The notes beneath the pieces were generated by a model. It worked only from the letters and a program-made list of their open reading frames with translations. It searched no databases and was not told the DNA's origin. A stretch of DNA of 64,000 nt from Thermoanaerobaculia bacterium (GTDB lineage Bacteria; Acidobacteriota; Thermoanaerobaculia; UBA5066), in contig JAJVIN010000039.1 in NCBI GenBank assembly GCA_022071945.1, positions 1 to 64,000 on the forward strand, in the 5' to 3' direction. Made by a program: the position numbers and the translations under genes. Shown here piece by piece: positions 1-8,723 of the stretch. Each line of letters opens with the position of its first letter. Within the stretch, counting starts at the first letter, position 1.

Positions 1-254
1 CCGGCGGCCGCCTCGGAGGCCTCGCCGAGCCGGGCCACGACGGTATTGATCGGGACCGTCTTGCCTTCCTCGACCAGGATCTCCAGGAGAACGCCCGCGG
101 ACGGCGCCGGGATCTCGGCATCGACCTTGTCGGTCGAGATCTCGAACAGGGGTTCGTCCCGCTTGACGGATTCCCCGATCTTCTTCAGCCAGCGAGTGAT
201 GGTGCCCTCGGCTATCGACTCGCCCATCTGGGGCATGATGACGTTTGTCGGCAT
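1..254 (-). CDS. 2-oxo acid dehydrogenase E2 (dihydrolipoamide acyltransferase), N-terminal lipoyl domain, partial
   Basis: The gene starts with ATG (complement of 252-254) and runs off the left edge, leaving about 84 codons. The translation opens MPTNVIMPQMGES and continues to EISTDKVDAEIP, the classic lipoyl-attachment motif of E2 subunits, where the lysine of TDKVD carries lipoate. E2 is the core acyltransferase that accepts the acyl group from E1 and passes it to CoA. It follows E1-alpha and E1-beta in the same direction with a 31-base gap, so the three form an operon. The catalytic and E3/E1-binding domains lie outside the window, so the substrate (pyruvate or branched-chain 2-oxo acids) cannot be decided here. 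A lipA gene for lipoyl synthesis lies at 49.1-50.0 kb. Confidence 0.93.
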   Translation of the reverse strand, partial: MPTNVIMPQMGESIAEGTITRWLKKIGESVKRDEPLFEISTDKVDAEIPAPSAGVLLEILVEEGKTVPINTVVARLGEASEAAA

Positions 255-285
255 GACCTGTCTCCGATGTCCTTCTTTTTGAAAT

Positions 286-1284
286 TCAGTAGGCCGTGAG
301 TTTACGCACGGCGCGGATCAAAGTGTTCGCGTTCGGCAAAAAAGCTTCCTCGAGGGAGGGAGCGAAGGGCACCGACGTGTCGGGCGCCGTGACCCTGAGG
401 ACCGGACCATCCAGAAACTCGAAGGCCTTTTCCGCCAGAAGGGCGGAGAGCTCGGCCCCCAGACCCCCTGTACGGGTGTCCTCGTGCAGGCAGATGCACT
501 TCGAGGTCCGGCGGACGGACGCCAGGATGGTCTCCTCGTCCAGCGGGCGGAGCGTCCTGAGGTCCACGACCTCGATGTCGATCCCCTCTTTCGCGAGCCT
601 CTCGGCCGCCGAGAGAGCGATCCACACCCCGGAGCCGTAGGTCAGGACGGTGACGTCCGTGCCTTCACGGCGGACCGCCGCCTTTCCGATCGGGACGAGG
701 CCGTCGCCTTCCGGCAAGACCTCCTTGGCTCGGCGGTAGAGGAACTTGTGCTCGAAGAAGATAACCGGGTCGTCGTCGCGGATGGCGGCCTTCAGGAGGC
801 CTCGGGCGTCGGCGGCCGTCGCCGGGGCGACGACCTTCAGTCCCGGCGTGTGCACGAAGTACATCTCCGGGTTCTGCGAGTGGAAGGGGCCGCCATGAAC
901 GCCCCCGCCCGAGGGACCTCTCACGACGATCGGAACGCCGATGCCGGTCCGGTAGCGGTTCCGGGCGGCGAAGTTGGTCAGGATGTCGAACCCGCGGGAG
1001 ATGAAGTCCATGAACTGCATCTCGGCGACGGGGCGAAGGCCGCGGATCGCGGCGCCGACGGCGGCCCCGACGATCGCTTCCTCGGCGAGCGGGGTGTCGA
1101 GGACGCGGCTGGGGCCGAATCGAGTCAAAAGACCCTCGGTCACCCGGAACGCCCCTCCGTAGACCCCGACGTCCTCGCCCAGAACGATCACGTTCGGGTC
1201 CCGCTCCATCTCCTCGAAGAGAGCGAGCCTCAGACCGTCCACGTACGTCCCCTCGTGGCCGGGAACGGGCACCGGGTGAATCAC
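286..1284 (-). CDS. 2-oxo acid dehydrogenase E1 component, beta subunit
   Basis: This 332-residue protein has the transketolase-like pyrimidine-binding fold of E1-beta subunits. Visible motifs are VIVLGEDVGVYGGAFRVT near residues 33-50, the segment around AEMQFMDFISRGFD, and the C-terminal half with DLRTLRPLDEETI. Together with E1-alpha it decarboxylates a 2-oxo acid with thiamine diphosphate and acylates the E2 lipoyl arm. The length is normal for the family (about 325-340). Its ATG overlaps the E1-alpha stop as ATGA, indicating translational coupling and 1:1 synthesis. Sequence alone does not separate pyruvate from branched-chain substrate. Confidence 0.94.
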   Translation of the reverse strand: MIHPVPVPGHEGTYVDGLRLALFEEMERDPNVIVLGEDVGVYGGAFRVTEGLLTRFGPSRVLDTPLAEEAIVGAAVGAAIRGLRPVAEMQFMDFISRGFDILTNFAARNRYRTGIGVPIVVRGPSGGGVHGGPFHSQNPEMYFVHTPGLKVVAPATAADARGLLKAAIRDDDPVIFFEHKFLYRRAKEVLPEGDGLVPIGKAAVRREGTDVTVLTYGSGVWIALSAAERLAKEGIDIEVVDLRTLRPLDEETILASVRRTSKCICLHEDTRTGGLGAELSALLAEKAFEFLDGPVLRVTAPDTSVPFAPSLEEAFLPNANTLIRAVRKLTAY

Positions 1285-2300
1285 GACGGGTCGCCTCCCA
1301 CGAAGATCTCCTGCTGCCTCTCCACGAGGAGGTCCTCGTCAGCATAGACGCCGCGGAACTCGTAATCGGGGAGCGGGGAAGGTTGCGCCTCCGCCCAGTC
1401 GACGTCCTCATCGAGGTGGCGGGAGATCTCGTGGCGGATCTCGTCCCGGCCGGCCGCGAAGAGCACTCCGTCGTCCTCGAGCCGCTTCTCAAACCGAGCG
1501 ATCGGGTCGCGCTTTTTCCACTCCTCGATCTCGGCCCTGTCGATGTAGCTCTGGGCGTCGTGCTCGGCGTGACCCTTCAAGCGGTAGGTCTTGCACTCGA
1601 GAAGGAAGGGGCCGTTGCCCGAGCGGGCGTGGTCGATGGCGGTGCGAGCGGCCTCGTAAACGGCCAGGACGTCGTTTCCGTCGACGATCTTCGCCGAAAG
1701 GCCGTATCCGGGAGCCTTGTCCGCAAGCGTCATGGCCCCGCACTGTTTTTCGTAGGGAGTCGAGTACGCCCAGCGGTTGAACTCGAAGACGACGACGAGG
1801 GGGAGCCGGTTCACGCCGGCGAAGTTGATCCCCTCGTGAAAGGCGCCCACCGAGCTGGCGCCGTCCCCGAGATAGGTGAGGCCGACCGTCTTCTTTCCGA
1901 GGTACCGGTCGGCGAGGAGCATCCCCGACATGACCGGGACGGCGGTTCCCAGCATGGCGATCGGGGCGTAGATCCCCTTCTCCGGAATGGAGAAGTGAAG
2001 GACGCCGTCGCGGCCGCGGGAAGGCGAGCCCTCCCGCGCCATCTGCTGGCACAGGATCTGGCGCGGAGCAACCCCCCGGACGAGGGTGGCGCCGAGATCC
2101 CTTATGACGGGGAAGAAGATGTCGCCCTCGGCGAGCGCCATGGCGGTTCCGACGGCAGTCGCCTCCTGGCCGAGGGAGCGGTAGAACCCGCCGACGATCT
2201 TTCCCTGCCGGTAGAGGTTGACGAGGCGCTCTTCCAGAAGCCGGGTCAAGAGCATGAAGCGGTAGAGGTTCTTTTGGATTTCAGGGGAGACGTCTGTCAT
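1281..2300 (-). CDS. 2-oxo acid dehydrogenase E1 component, alpha subunit
   Basis: This 339-residue protein is the thiamine-diphosphate-binding E1-alpha subunit. The ThDP/Mg motif is seen as YLGDGASSVGAFHEG followed by FEFNRWAYST, with the usual GDG and N residues. The N-terminus (YRQGKIVGGFYRSLGQEA) matches the E1 family start. It is the first gene of a minus-strand operon E1-alpha, E1-beta, E2, preceded by a good -35/-10 pair at 2325-2353. Pyruvate and branched-chain complexes share this arrangement, so the specificity is left open. Confidence 0.94.
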   Translation of the reverse strand: MTDVSPEIQKNLYRFMLLTRLLEERLVNLYRQGKIVGGFYRSLGQEATAVGTAMALAEGDIFFPVIRDLGATLVRGVAPRQILCQQMAREGSPSRGRDGVLHFSIPEKGIYAPIAMLGTAVPVMSGMLLADRYLGKKTVGLTYLGDGASSVGAFHEGINFAGVNRLPLVVVFEFNRWAYSTPYEKQCGAMTLADKAPGYGLSAKIVDGNDVLAVYEAARTAIDHARSGNGPFLLECKTYRLKGHAEHDAQSYIDRAEIEEWKKRDPIARFEKRLEDDGVLFAAGRDEIRHEISRHLDEDVDWAEAQPSPLPDYEFRGVYADEDLLVERQQEIFVGGDPS

Positions 2301-2324
2301 TCCGACGCTCAGCGAGAGACGGCC

Positions 2325-2353
2325 ATTATCAGTTGGGGGCCAGGGGGCGTCAA
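2325..2353 (-). promoter_or_regulatory. Sigma-70 type promoter of the E1-alpha/E1-beta/E2 operon
   Basis: Read on the minus strand, TTGACG (2353-2348) and GATAAT (2330-2325) are separated by exactly 17 bases. Transcription would start near 2318, about 18 bases before the E1-alpha ATG. This is the best -35/-10 pair I found in the window. It is a sequence match only. Confidence 0.6.
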
Positions 2354-2385
2354 ACCCGCTCGAGACGAGGCAGGCGTCGAAAGCT

Positions 2386-2757
2386 CTATTCCTCGAGGGC
2401 GAACGGGAGGTCGTACTCCTTTACAACCGGAGACTGCCGGCTGCGGGTCTTGACCTCCACCCGAACCTTGAGCGGATTCCCCAGGACGAGAGAGTTCCTG
2501 ATGTACTGGTCTGGGTGGACGTTCCAGGAGTAGTCCTCCAGGAGATAGGTCTCCTTTCCAGCCTTGCGGGCCTGATAAGCCCACCTCTCCACGTGAAGGG
2601 GTTCGAGATTCAGGATGTAGCCGAGATAGAGAACCTGCAGCCCGGGCACGCCCTTGTTTCCCAGTTCCGTTCCGGACTGCACGACGACTGTCAACTTGGA
2701 ATTGTCTTCCAGATCCCGGACCTCGATGGTCTCGAGCACCGTCGTCACATTGGGCAT
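2386..2757 (-). CDS. Conserved-looking small protein of unknown function
   Basis: This is a 123-residue soluble protein starting MPNVTTVLETIEV. The ATG was chosen because a purine-rich ribosome site (GAAGGGAGAAACGAGG) precedes it; the open frame continues upstream but that part looks like an out-of-frame shadow of the esterase gene. The protein is mostly beta-type with no signal peptide, membrane segment or cysteine cluster. It lies 38 bases after the esterase in the same direction and may be co-transcribed with it. I do not recognise the family. Confidence 0.6.
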   Translation of the reverse strand: MPNVTTVLETIEVRDLEDNSKLTVVVQSGTELGNKGVPGLQVLYLGYILNLEPLHVERWAYQARKAGKETYLLEDYSWNVHPDQYIRNSLVLGNPLKVRVEVKTRSRQSPVVKEYDLPFALEE

Positions 2758-2795
2758 CCTCGTTTCTCCCTTCTTTCCTGGCGTCCGGGCTTCCG

Positions 2796-3554
2796 CTACC
2801 AGCCGAGCTTGTGCAGATAGTGGGGAAGCATCTTCCTCCACCACGGCCAGTCGTGATTGACGTCGTGGCCCCAGAGGTCGAGCTCGTGCGGGATTCCTTT
2901 CGACGCCAGGATGCGAGAGAGGCTCCGGGAGGCTTCCGGTGCCTCGTAGGCGCCCTGTCCCGTCACGATGTTGATGCTGCAGGCGGTCCTCAGTAGGTCG
3001 AGGGGCCGGCCCTCGAGGCCTGGCAGGTACCAGGCCGGATTGTTGAAGAAGCAATTGTCGTCGCCGTACCCCTTGAAGTAGTCCTCCGCCAGGTCGTAGA
3101 AGCCGCTCATCGCGATCACGCAGTCGAAGAGATCGGGCCGCCGAAAGAGGGTGTTGGCCGCGTGATAGGCGCCGAAGGACGCGCCCGTCGTGGCAATCCG
3201 GACATCGCCGCCGCCACAGTGCGCGCGGATGTAGGGGACCACTTCTTCCTCGACGTAACGGGCGTAGAGGGCTTGCCTCCGGGCCTGCTCCGGGACGGGC
3301 AATGACTTGTCCATCCAGGCCTGTCGGTTGATGCTGTCAATCGAAAAGATCCGCACCCGGCCCGCCAGAAGGAACGGCTCGACGGACTTGACGAGGAAGA
3401 ACCGCTCGTTCTCGAGGAAGTCCGCGGCGGCGGTCGGAAAGAGGAGGAGGGGGTGCCCCGAGTGCCCGTACGAGACGATGGGCATGGGTTGGCCCAAGAT
3501 TGGGCTTGCCCAGCCCTCGATCTTGCGCTGAACGTGGCTGTCGACGTACTCCAT
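2796..3554 (-). CDS. Alpha/beta-hydrolase-fold esterase (putative esterase family)
   Basis: This 252-residue protein has a nucleophile elbow GASFG (Ser about residue 126, in TTGASFGAYHA) and a C-terminal HDVNHDWPWW segment that can supply the catalytic His. The fold resembles the esterase D / enterochelin-esterase-like 'putative esterase' family, which cleaves short acyl or peptidic esters; the substrate is unknown. No signal peptide is seen, so it is probably cytoplasmic. The ATG at 3554 has GGGAGGATCCC upstream as ribosome site. The small unknown gene at 2386 follows it. Confidence 0.75.
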   Translation of the reverse strand: MEYVDSHVQRKIEGWASPILGQPMPIVSYGHSGHPLLLFPTAAADFLENERFFLVKSVEPFLLAGRVRIFSIDSINRQAWMDKSLPVPEQARRQALYARYVEEEVVPYIRAHCGGGDVRIATTGASFGAYHAANTLFRRPDLFDCVIAMSGFYDLAEDYFKGYGDDNCFFNNPAWYLPGLEGRPLDLLRTACSINIVTGQGAYEAPEASRSLSRILASKGIPHELDLWGHDVNHDWPWWRKMLPHYLHKLGW

Positions 3555-3859
3555 GGGATCCTCCCGCCCTCAGGATCGCTGCGAATGCCTAAACATTTCA
3601 ATATACCAGGTCGAGGACGTCCGTGCCGCGGCTGGTCTTGGCCTGGTGGAGGAGTAGAAAGGGGGGAAGGCCGGCGTTCGGGTTTCCGAGCTGTCGCGGC
3701 CCATCCGGGGGCCAGCCGCCCCCGAAAGGCCGTGAGCCCGTCTCGCCGCCGCCACTTGGCGCTGCCGCTCGGCGCCGATGCCCCTCATCTGATATCGTCA
3801 TCTGCTTGACGATCCCGCCTGGCGGGGTCGGCCGAGACCGTCTTGAGGATGTCAACGAC
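3555..3859. other. Divergent intergenic region between the esterase and the lysine operon
   Basis: About 305 bases hold no convincing gene. An AT-richer patch (TATATT on the minus strand at 3605-3600) could be part of the esterase promoter. On the plus strand a short hairpin (GATCCCG, loop CCTGG, CGGGGTC; 3811-3829) lies 30 bases before asd. It has no T-run. No recognised lysine riboswitch (L-box) pattern was seen, although the operon is one that such an element often controls. Confidence 0.4.
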
Positions 3860-4963
3860 ATGAGCCAGAAGCACCCCCTCCCCGACAAGCTCGATCCCCG
3901 TGTCCCCATTGCCGTCATCGGCGCCACCGGCGCGGTCGGACAGCGCATGGTCTCGCTCCTGGCGGGCCACCCGTGGTTTCGCATCGCGGAGGTCGCCGCC
4001 TCCGAGAGGTCCCAGGGCAAGAAGTACTCGGACGCGACCCGCTGGATCCTGCCGGGCGACATTCCCGAGGACGCCCGCGATCTGACCGTCGTCTCCGTCG
4101 AGGAAGAGCTCTCATCCCCCATCGTCCTCTCCGCCGTCGACGCCTCCGTTGCCGATGAGATCGAGCCCCTTCACGCCTCTCGCGGGAAGTTCGTCGTCTC
4201 CAACACGAAGTCGTTTCGGATGAAGGCAGATGTCCCCCTTCTCGTTCCGGAGGTCAACTCGGACCACCTCGCCCTCGTCGAGCGGCAGTCCTGGCGGAAG
4301 GAAAAGGGCGGGGCGATCATCACCAATCCGAACTGCGTCGTCGTGGGCCTCGCCATGGGTCTCGCTCCCCTCCACCGGGCGTTCGGCCTGGAAGCAGTCA
4401 CCGTCGTGACTCTGCAGGCCCTCTCCGGCGCGGGATACCCGGGTGTCCCGTCGCTGGATGCGCAAGGGAACGTCATCCCCTTCATCGACGGCGAGGAAGA
4501 GAAGATCGAGCGCGAGCCCGGGAAAATCCTCGGGCTCCTCACCGAGGACGGGGTCATCCCGGCCGACTTCAAGATCTCCGTTGCCGTCAACCGCGTCCCG
4601 GTCCGGGACGGCCACACCGAGTCGGTCTTCGTCAAGCTCAAGAGGAAGGCGTCCCTGGCCGAGATCAAGGAAGCCCTGGAGGGCTTCACGGGAGAGCCGC
4701 AGGCTCTCGGCCTGCCATTCGCTCCGGCCCAGCCGATCGTCGTCAGGGGTGAAAACAACCGTCCTCAACCCGTTCGGGATGTCGAGACCGGCCACGGGAT
4801 GGTCGTCACGATCGGGCGCCTCAGACCGGACCCGGTCTACGATGTCCGCTTCACCTTGCTCGTTCACAACACCGTTCGCGGCGCGGCGGGTGCCGCTCTG
4901 CTAAACGCCGAACTCTTGCTCGCCCGAGGCCTCGTCCCGGTTGCCCCCGTCTCGGCGGCCTAG
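3860..4963 (+). CDS. asd: Aspartate-semialdehyde dehydrogenase, archaeal/fungal type
   Basis: This 367-residue enzyme reduces aspartyl phosphate to aspartate semialdehyde with NADPH, the second step of the aspartate family pathway. The N-terminal Rossmann motif is GATGAVGQRM (residues 21-30). The active-site cysteine lies in ITNPNCVVVG (Cys about 159), and TLQALSGAGYPGV and RVPVRDGHTES follow. These motifs match the archaeal and fungal (Hom2-like) branch rather than the E. coli-type enzyme. The ATG at 3860 was chosen because the Rossmann fold starts just after it; the upstream open frame has no homologous look. It is the first gene of the lysine operon, 10 bases before lysC. Confidence 0.93.
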   Translation: MSQKHPLPDKLDPRVPIAVIGATGAVGQRMVSLLAGHPWFRIAEVAASERSQGKKYSDATRWILPGDIPEDARDLTVVSVEEELSSPIVLSAVDASVADEIEPLHASRGKFVVSNTKSFRMKADVPLLVPEVNSDHLALVERQSWRKEKGGAIITNPNCVVVGLAMGLAPLHRAFGLEAVTVVTLQALSGAGYPGVPSLDAQGNVIPFIDGEEEKIEREPGKILGLLTEDGVIPADFKISVAVNRVPVRDGHTESVFVKLKRKASLAEIKEALEGFTGEPQALGLPFAPAQPIVVRGENNRPQPVRDVETGHGMVVTIGRLRPDPVYDVRFTLLVHNTVRGAAGAALLNAELLLARGLVPVAPVSAA

Positions 4964-4973
4964 AGGGTCCAGC

Positions 4974-6335
4974 ATGATCGTCGTCAAGTTCGGCGGTACG
5001 TCGATGGGATCCGGCGAGCGGATCGCCTCCGTCGCCCGCCTCGTCGAATCCCGTGCCGCCGAGACGCCCCTCGTGGTCGTCTCGGCCATGGCAGGGATCA
5101 CCGATTGCCTCCTCGCCCTCTCCTCCGCGGCGCAGAAGTCCGACCGGGCGGCGGCCGACAAGGCCCTTTCGCAGTTCGCCGAAAAGCACCGCCAGGCCGT
5201 CGAGGCTCTGGGCCTTTCTGGAGAAGACGCCGAGGCGTGCAGCGACGAGATCACCCGCGAGACTGTCCGCCTGGCGGACCTCTCGACGGGAGTTTCGCTC
5301 CTCGGGGAGCTCTCGCTGCGCACGACCGACGCGATCGCGGCATCCGGCGAACTCCTCTCGAGCCTCCTGATGACGGCCGCCCTCAGGAAGATCGGCGTCG
5401 ATGCCGTGCGCATCGATCCGAGGGAGTGGATGGCGACCGACGCGCAGTACGGATGTGCCATCCCCGACGAGTCCCGGGTTTCGTCCCTCGTCGCGATGCG
5501 GGTGATGCCCGAGGTGAAGGCCGGCAAAGTCGTCGTGACCGGGGGATTCGTCGGAGCGGCGCCGGACGGATCCTTCACGACTCTCGGACGGGGCGGCTCG
5601 GACTACTCCGCCGCGCTTCTGGGGGGAGGCCTTCACGACTGCGGCGCACGGGTGGATGCCATCGAGATATGGACGGACGTCGACGGCATCCTCACGGCCG
5701 ACCCGCGCATCGTGACGGGCGCGCGGCTGGTGCCCGAGGTCAGCTACACGGAGGCGGCGGAGCTCGCTTTTTTTGGCGCCAAGGTTCTGCACCCCGCGAC
5801 CATCAAGCCGGCCGTCTCGCGCGAGATCCTCGTGAAGGTCAAGAACACCTTCCGTCCCCAGGCTCCCGGGACATCCATCGCACGGACCGCCGAGGGCGAA
5901 GGAGTCCGGGCGCTGGCCATGCGAAAGGGCGTCGCGGCGGTCTTCATCACGAGCCCCCGCATGCTGCTCGCCTACGGTTTCGCGGCCCGGGTTTTCTCGG
6001 TCTTCGAGAAGCTCAAGGTCTCCGTCGACGTCATCGCGACGAGCGAGGTGTCGATCTCGGTCACGTTCGACGAGAAGAGCCCGATTGACGACATCGTTTC
6101 CGAGCTGGCGCAGTTTTCCGATGTCGAGACGATGACGGGGCTCGCGGTGGTCTCCGTCGTCGGGCAGAATCTCCGATCAACTTCCGGAATTGCCTCCAGG
6201 ATTTTCACCGCGCTCGATGCCATCAACGTCGTCTTGATCTCACAGGGCGCCTCGGAGACGAACCTGACGTTCGTCGTCGAGGCCGAGAACGGAGCCGAGG
6301 CCCTGCGGCGGCTCCACAAGGAGTTCTTCGGATGA
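4974..6335 (+). CDS. lysC: Aspartate kinase
   Basis: This 453-residue protein phosphorylates aspartate, the committed step towards lysine, threonine and methionine. It opens MIVVKFGGTSMGSGE, the diagnostic aspartokinase N-terminus, with FTTLGRGGSDYSAALLG as the nucleotide/substrate site. The C-terminal third holds two ACT-type regulatory segments (for example VFEKLKVSVDVIATSEVSIS and VVSVVGQNLR), so allosteric control by an end product is likely. There is no homoserine dehydrogenase fusion. The start at 4974 is preceded by AGAGGGTCC. The stop overlaps dapB as ATGA. Confidence 0.95.
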   Translation: MIVVKFGGTSMGSGERIASVARLVESRAAETPLVVVSAMAGITDCLLALSSAAQKSDRAAADKALSQFAEKHRQAVEALGLSGEDAEACSDEITRETVRLADLSTGVSLLGELSLRTTDAIAASGELLSSLLMTAALRKIGVDAVRIDPREWMATDAQYGCAIPDESRVSSLVAMRVMPEVKAGKVVVTGGFVGAAPDGSFTTLGRGGSDYSAALLGGGLHDCGARVDAIEIWTDVDGILTADPRIVTGARLVPEVSYTEAAELAFFGAKVLHPATIKPAVSREILVKVKNTFRPQAPGTSIARTAEGEGVRALAMRKGVAAVFITSPRMLLAYGFAARVFSVFEKLKVSVDVIATSEVSISVTFDEKSPIDDIVSELAQFSDVETMTGLAVVSVVGQNLRSTSGIASRIFTALDAINVVLISQGASETNLTFVVEAENGAEALRRLHKEFFG

Positions 6336-7021
6336 AGGCCCTCATCGTTGGTTACGGAAGGATGGGACGCGCCATCGAGTCCCACCTGATCCAGCGTGGA
6401 CACACCGTTGCCGGTCGCGTCGACATCGATTCCCCGATCTCCGACCAGCTCGCGGGCTCGGTCGACGTCGCCATCGAGTTCACGATCCCGGAGGCGGCGC
6501 CGAAGAGGATCGAGAACCTCCTCGAGAGGGGAGTGCCGGTCGTTTCCGGAACCACCGGCTTCGACGTCGCGCCGCTGCGGGCCCTCGCGGATCACCGCGG
6601 CGTTGCCTTTCTCCACTCGGCGAACTACTCGATCGGGATCGCCGCGATGAAGAGGGCCGTGATGGTCTTGGCCGGAGTCCTGGAGTCCTTCTCCGAGTTC
6701 GAACCCGGCATCTTCGAAAGGCACCACTCCCTCAAGCTCGACAGCCCGTCGGGGACCGCCAAGCTTCTGGCGGCGGCCGTCGAGGCGGCCCGGACCCTGA
6801 AAGGTCCCGAGGTGCCCATCGCGGCCCTGCGCCAGGGAGGGCAACCGGGAGAGCACACGGTCTACTTCGAGGGACCCGAGGAAGTCGTTGCCATCACGCA
6901 CCAGGCCCGGTCCCGCGCGATCTTCGCGCAGGGGGCGGTCCGGGCGGCAGAGTGGATGATCAAGTCGGGCCGAACGGGGTCCCTCACGTTCGACGACTTC
7001 TTCGAAAGGCGAGGTGCCTGA
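6332..7021 (+). CDS. dapB: 4-hydroxy-tetrahydrodipicolinate reductase
   Basis: This 229-residue enzyme reduces hydroxy-tetrahydrodipicolinate with NAD(P)H. The N-terminal nucleotide motif is VGYGRMGRAIE. VVSGTTGF and the catalytic segment ERHHSLKLDSPSGTAKLL are typical of DapB. It is shorter than the E. coli enzyme (about 273), having lost loops in the N-terminal domain, as other short DapBs have. It overlaps lysC by ATGA and dapA by one base (TGATG), so it is translationally coupled on both sides. Confidence 0.93.
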   Translation: MKALIVGYGRMGRAIESHLIQRGHTVAGRVDIDSPISDQLAGSVDVAIEFTIPEAAPKRIENLLERGVPVVSGTTGFDVAPLRALADHRGVAFLHSANYSIGIAAMKRAVMVLAGVLESFSEFEPGIFERHHSLKLDSPSGTAKLLAAAVEAARTLKGPEVPIAALRQGGQPGEHTVYFEGPEEVVAITHQARSRAIFAQGAVRAAEWMIKSGRTGSLTFDDFFERRGA

Positions 7022-7953
7022 TGCCCCAGGCCGTGACTTTTTCCGGCGTGTACACAGCTCTCGTGACTCCCTTCACGAGCTCGGGCGATCTGGACGAGGC
7101 GGCCCTTCGAGCAATGGTGAAACGTCAGATCGCGGGCGGGGTCGCGGGTCTCGTCCCGTGCGGAACGACGGGAGAATCCGCCACTCTCGATCCCGAGGAG
7201 CACGTCAGGGTCGTCGAGATCGCGGTCGCGGAGAGCCGCGCGGCGTCGCGTAGAGTCACGGTGATCGCGGGTTGCGGCTCCAACGACACCCGCAAGTCTC
7301 AAAAGCTCGCGGCGCTCGTGAAGAAGGCGGGCGCGGACGCGCTCCTCGCGGTCACGCCGTACTACAACAAGCCGACCCCCGCCGGGCTGAAGGCGCATTT
7401 CACCGCCGTCGCGGATGCGGGCGAGCTCCCCGTCATCCTCTACAACGTCCCGGGCCGGACGGGCGTGAACATGATGCCCGAGACGGTTCTCGACCTGGCA
7501 AAGGATCCCCGGATCGCGGGCGTCAAGGAAGCATCGGGCAACCTGGACCAGGCGTGCGAGATCCTGCGGGGACGCCCGGAAGGGTTCGCCGTTCTCTCGG
7601 GCGAGGATTCGCTCGCGCTCCCGATGGTGGCGTGCGGAGCCGAGGGCGTCATCGCCGTCATCTCCAATGAAGCTCCGCGAACCTATTCGGCCCTCATCGC
7701 TGCCGCCCTCTCGGGCGAGAGGACGAAGGCCGCGGCGCTGCAGAAGAAGCTCTTCCCGCTCATGAAGGCGAACTTCCGCGAATCGAACCCCCTGCCCGTG
7801 AAGTGGGCGATGGCCCGCCTGGGGCTCTGCGGCGGGGCGCATCGCCTCCCGCTCGTCCCCCTGTCGGCGTCACACCACGCGGCGGTCGAGAGCGCCCTTC
7901 TGGCGGCCGGGCTTCTGGACGAGAAGGGACAGGTCACCGAGGAGGCCGCGTGA
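7021..7953 (+). CDS. dapA: 4-hydroxy-tetrahydrodipicolinate synthase
   Basis: This 310-residue TIM-barrel aldolase condenses pyruvate with aspartate semialdehyde. VPCGTTGES gives the threonines of the catalytic triad, YYNKPTPAG and LYNVPGRTGVN the tyrosines, and GVKEASGN the Schiff-base lysine. The ATG at 7021 shares its A with the dapB stop. The downstream dapD start lies inside its own stop (GTGA). The length is slightly above the usual 290-300. Confidence 0.95.
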   Translation: MPQAVTFSGVYTALVTPFTSSGDLDEAALRAMVKRQIAGGVAGLVPCGTTGESATLDPEEHVRVVEIAVAESRAASRRVTVIAGCGSNDTRKSQKLAALVKKAGADALLAVTPYYNKPTPAGLKAHFTAVADAGELPVILYNVPGRTGVNMMPETVLDLAKDPRIAGVKEASGNLDQACEILRGRPEGFAVLSGEDSLALPMVACGAEGVIAVISNEAPRTYSALIAAALSGERTKAAALQKKLFPLMKANFRESNPLPVKWAMARLGLCGGAHRLPLVPLSASHHAAVESALLAAGLLDEKGQVTEEAA

Positions 7954-8723
7954 ACCGCGAGGAGGTCCTCGAACTCCTGGCCTCCCTGGAAAAGGGAGAG
8001 CGGCGAGCCGCGCTGCAGGGCCCGGATGGTGCCTGGCACGCGGACGCGGAAGTCAAGGAAGGAATCCTCTTCGCGTTCCGCCTCGGTGTGGAGGTGGAGT
8101 CTGAGGCCGGTCCCTTCTGGTTCCGGGACCGGGATACCGTGCCGCCGCGCCGGGACTTCGGCCCCGGTGTCCGGATCGTTCCGGGCGGGTCGACCGTCAG
8201 GCGCGGGGCTTACCTCGGCAAGGGCGTCGTGATGATGCCTCCGTCGTACGTGAACGTCGGCGCCCATGTCGACGACGGAACCATGATCGATAGCCACGCC
8301 CTGGTCGGGTCCTGCGCCCAGATCGGAAAGCGCGTTCACCTCTCGGCCGCCGCCCAGATCGGGGGCGTCCTCGAGCCCGCGAACGCCCGCCCCGTCATCA
8401 TCGAGGACGAGGTTTTCGTTGGAGGCGGGGTGGGCGTCTACGAGGGCGTGCTCGTCAGAAAGCGCGCGGTCCTGGCAAGTGGAGTGATCCTCACGGGCTC
8501 CACGGTGATCTTTGACCTCGTCAACGAGACGGAGATCCGGGGCCGGGAGGGAGAACCTCTCGCCGTTCCCGAGGGAGCCGTCGTCGTTCCGGGTTCGCGC
8601 AAGGCGCCGGGAGATTTCGCGGCGAGAAACGGCATCGCGCTCGCGACCCCCGTCATCGTGAAGTACCGCGACGCCCGGACGGACAGCAAGACGGCCCTCG
8701 AGTGGACCCTGAGGCGAAGCTGA
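7950..8723 (+). CDS. dapD: 2,3,4,5-tetrahydropyridine-2,6-dicarboxylate N-succinyltransferase
   Basis: This 257-residue left-handed beta-helix acyltransferase starts the succinylase branch of DAP synthesis. The hexapeptide-repeat region spans about residues 70-200, with VRRGAYLGKGVVMMPPSYVN and VGAHVDDGTMIDSHALVGSC. The start is GTG at 7950 inside the dapA stop, with GAGGAGG upstream (CCGAGGAGGCC). The succinyl route also needs DapC/ArgD, DapE and DapF, none of which is in the window. Confidence 0.93.
   Translation: MNREEVLELLASLEKGERRAALQGPDGAWHADAEVKEGILFAFRLGVEVESEAGPFWFRDRDTVPPRRDFGPGVRIVPGGSTVRRGAYLGKGVVMMPPSYVNVGAHVDDGTMIDSHALVGSCAQIGKRVHLSAAAQIGGVLEPANARPVIIEDEVFVGGGVGVYEGVLVRKRAVLASGVILTGSTVIFDLVNETEIRGREGEPLAVPEGAVVVPGSRKAPGDFAARNGIALATPVIVKYRDARTDSKTALEWTLRRS

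Noticed and set aside
7803-7949. dapD N-terminal extension to 7803
   Set aside because: The extension overlaps dapA in another frame and is Arg/Pro-rich; GTG 7950 has a good ribosome site and gives the usual protein length.
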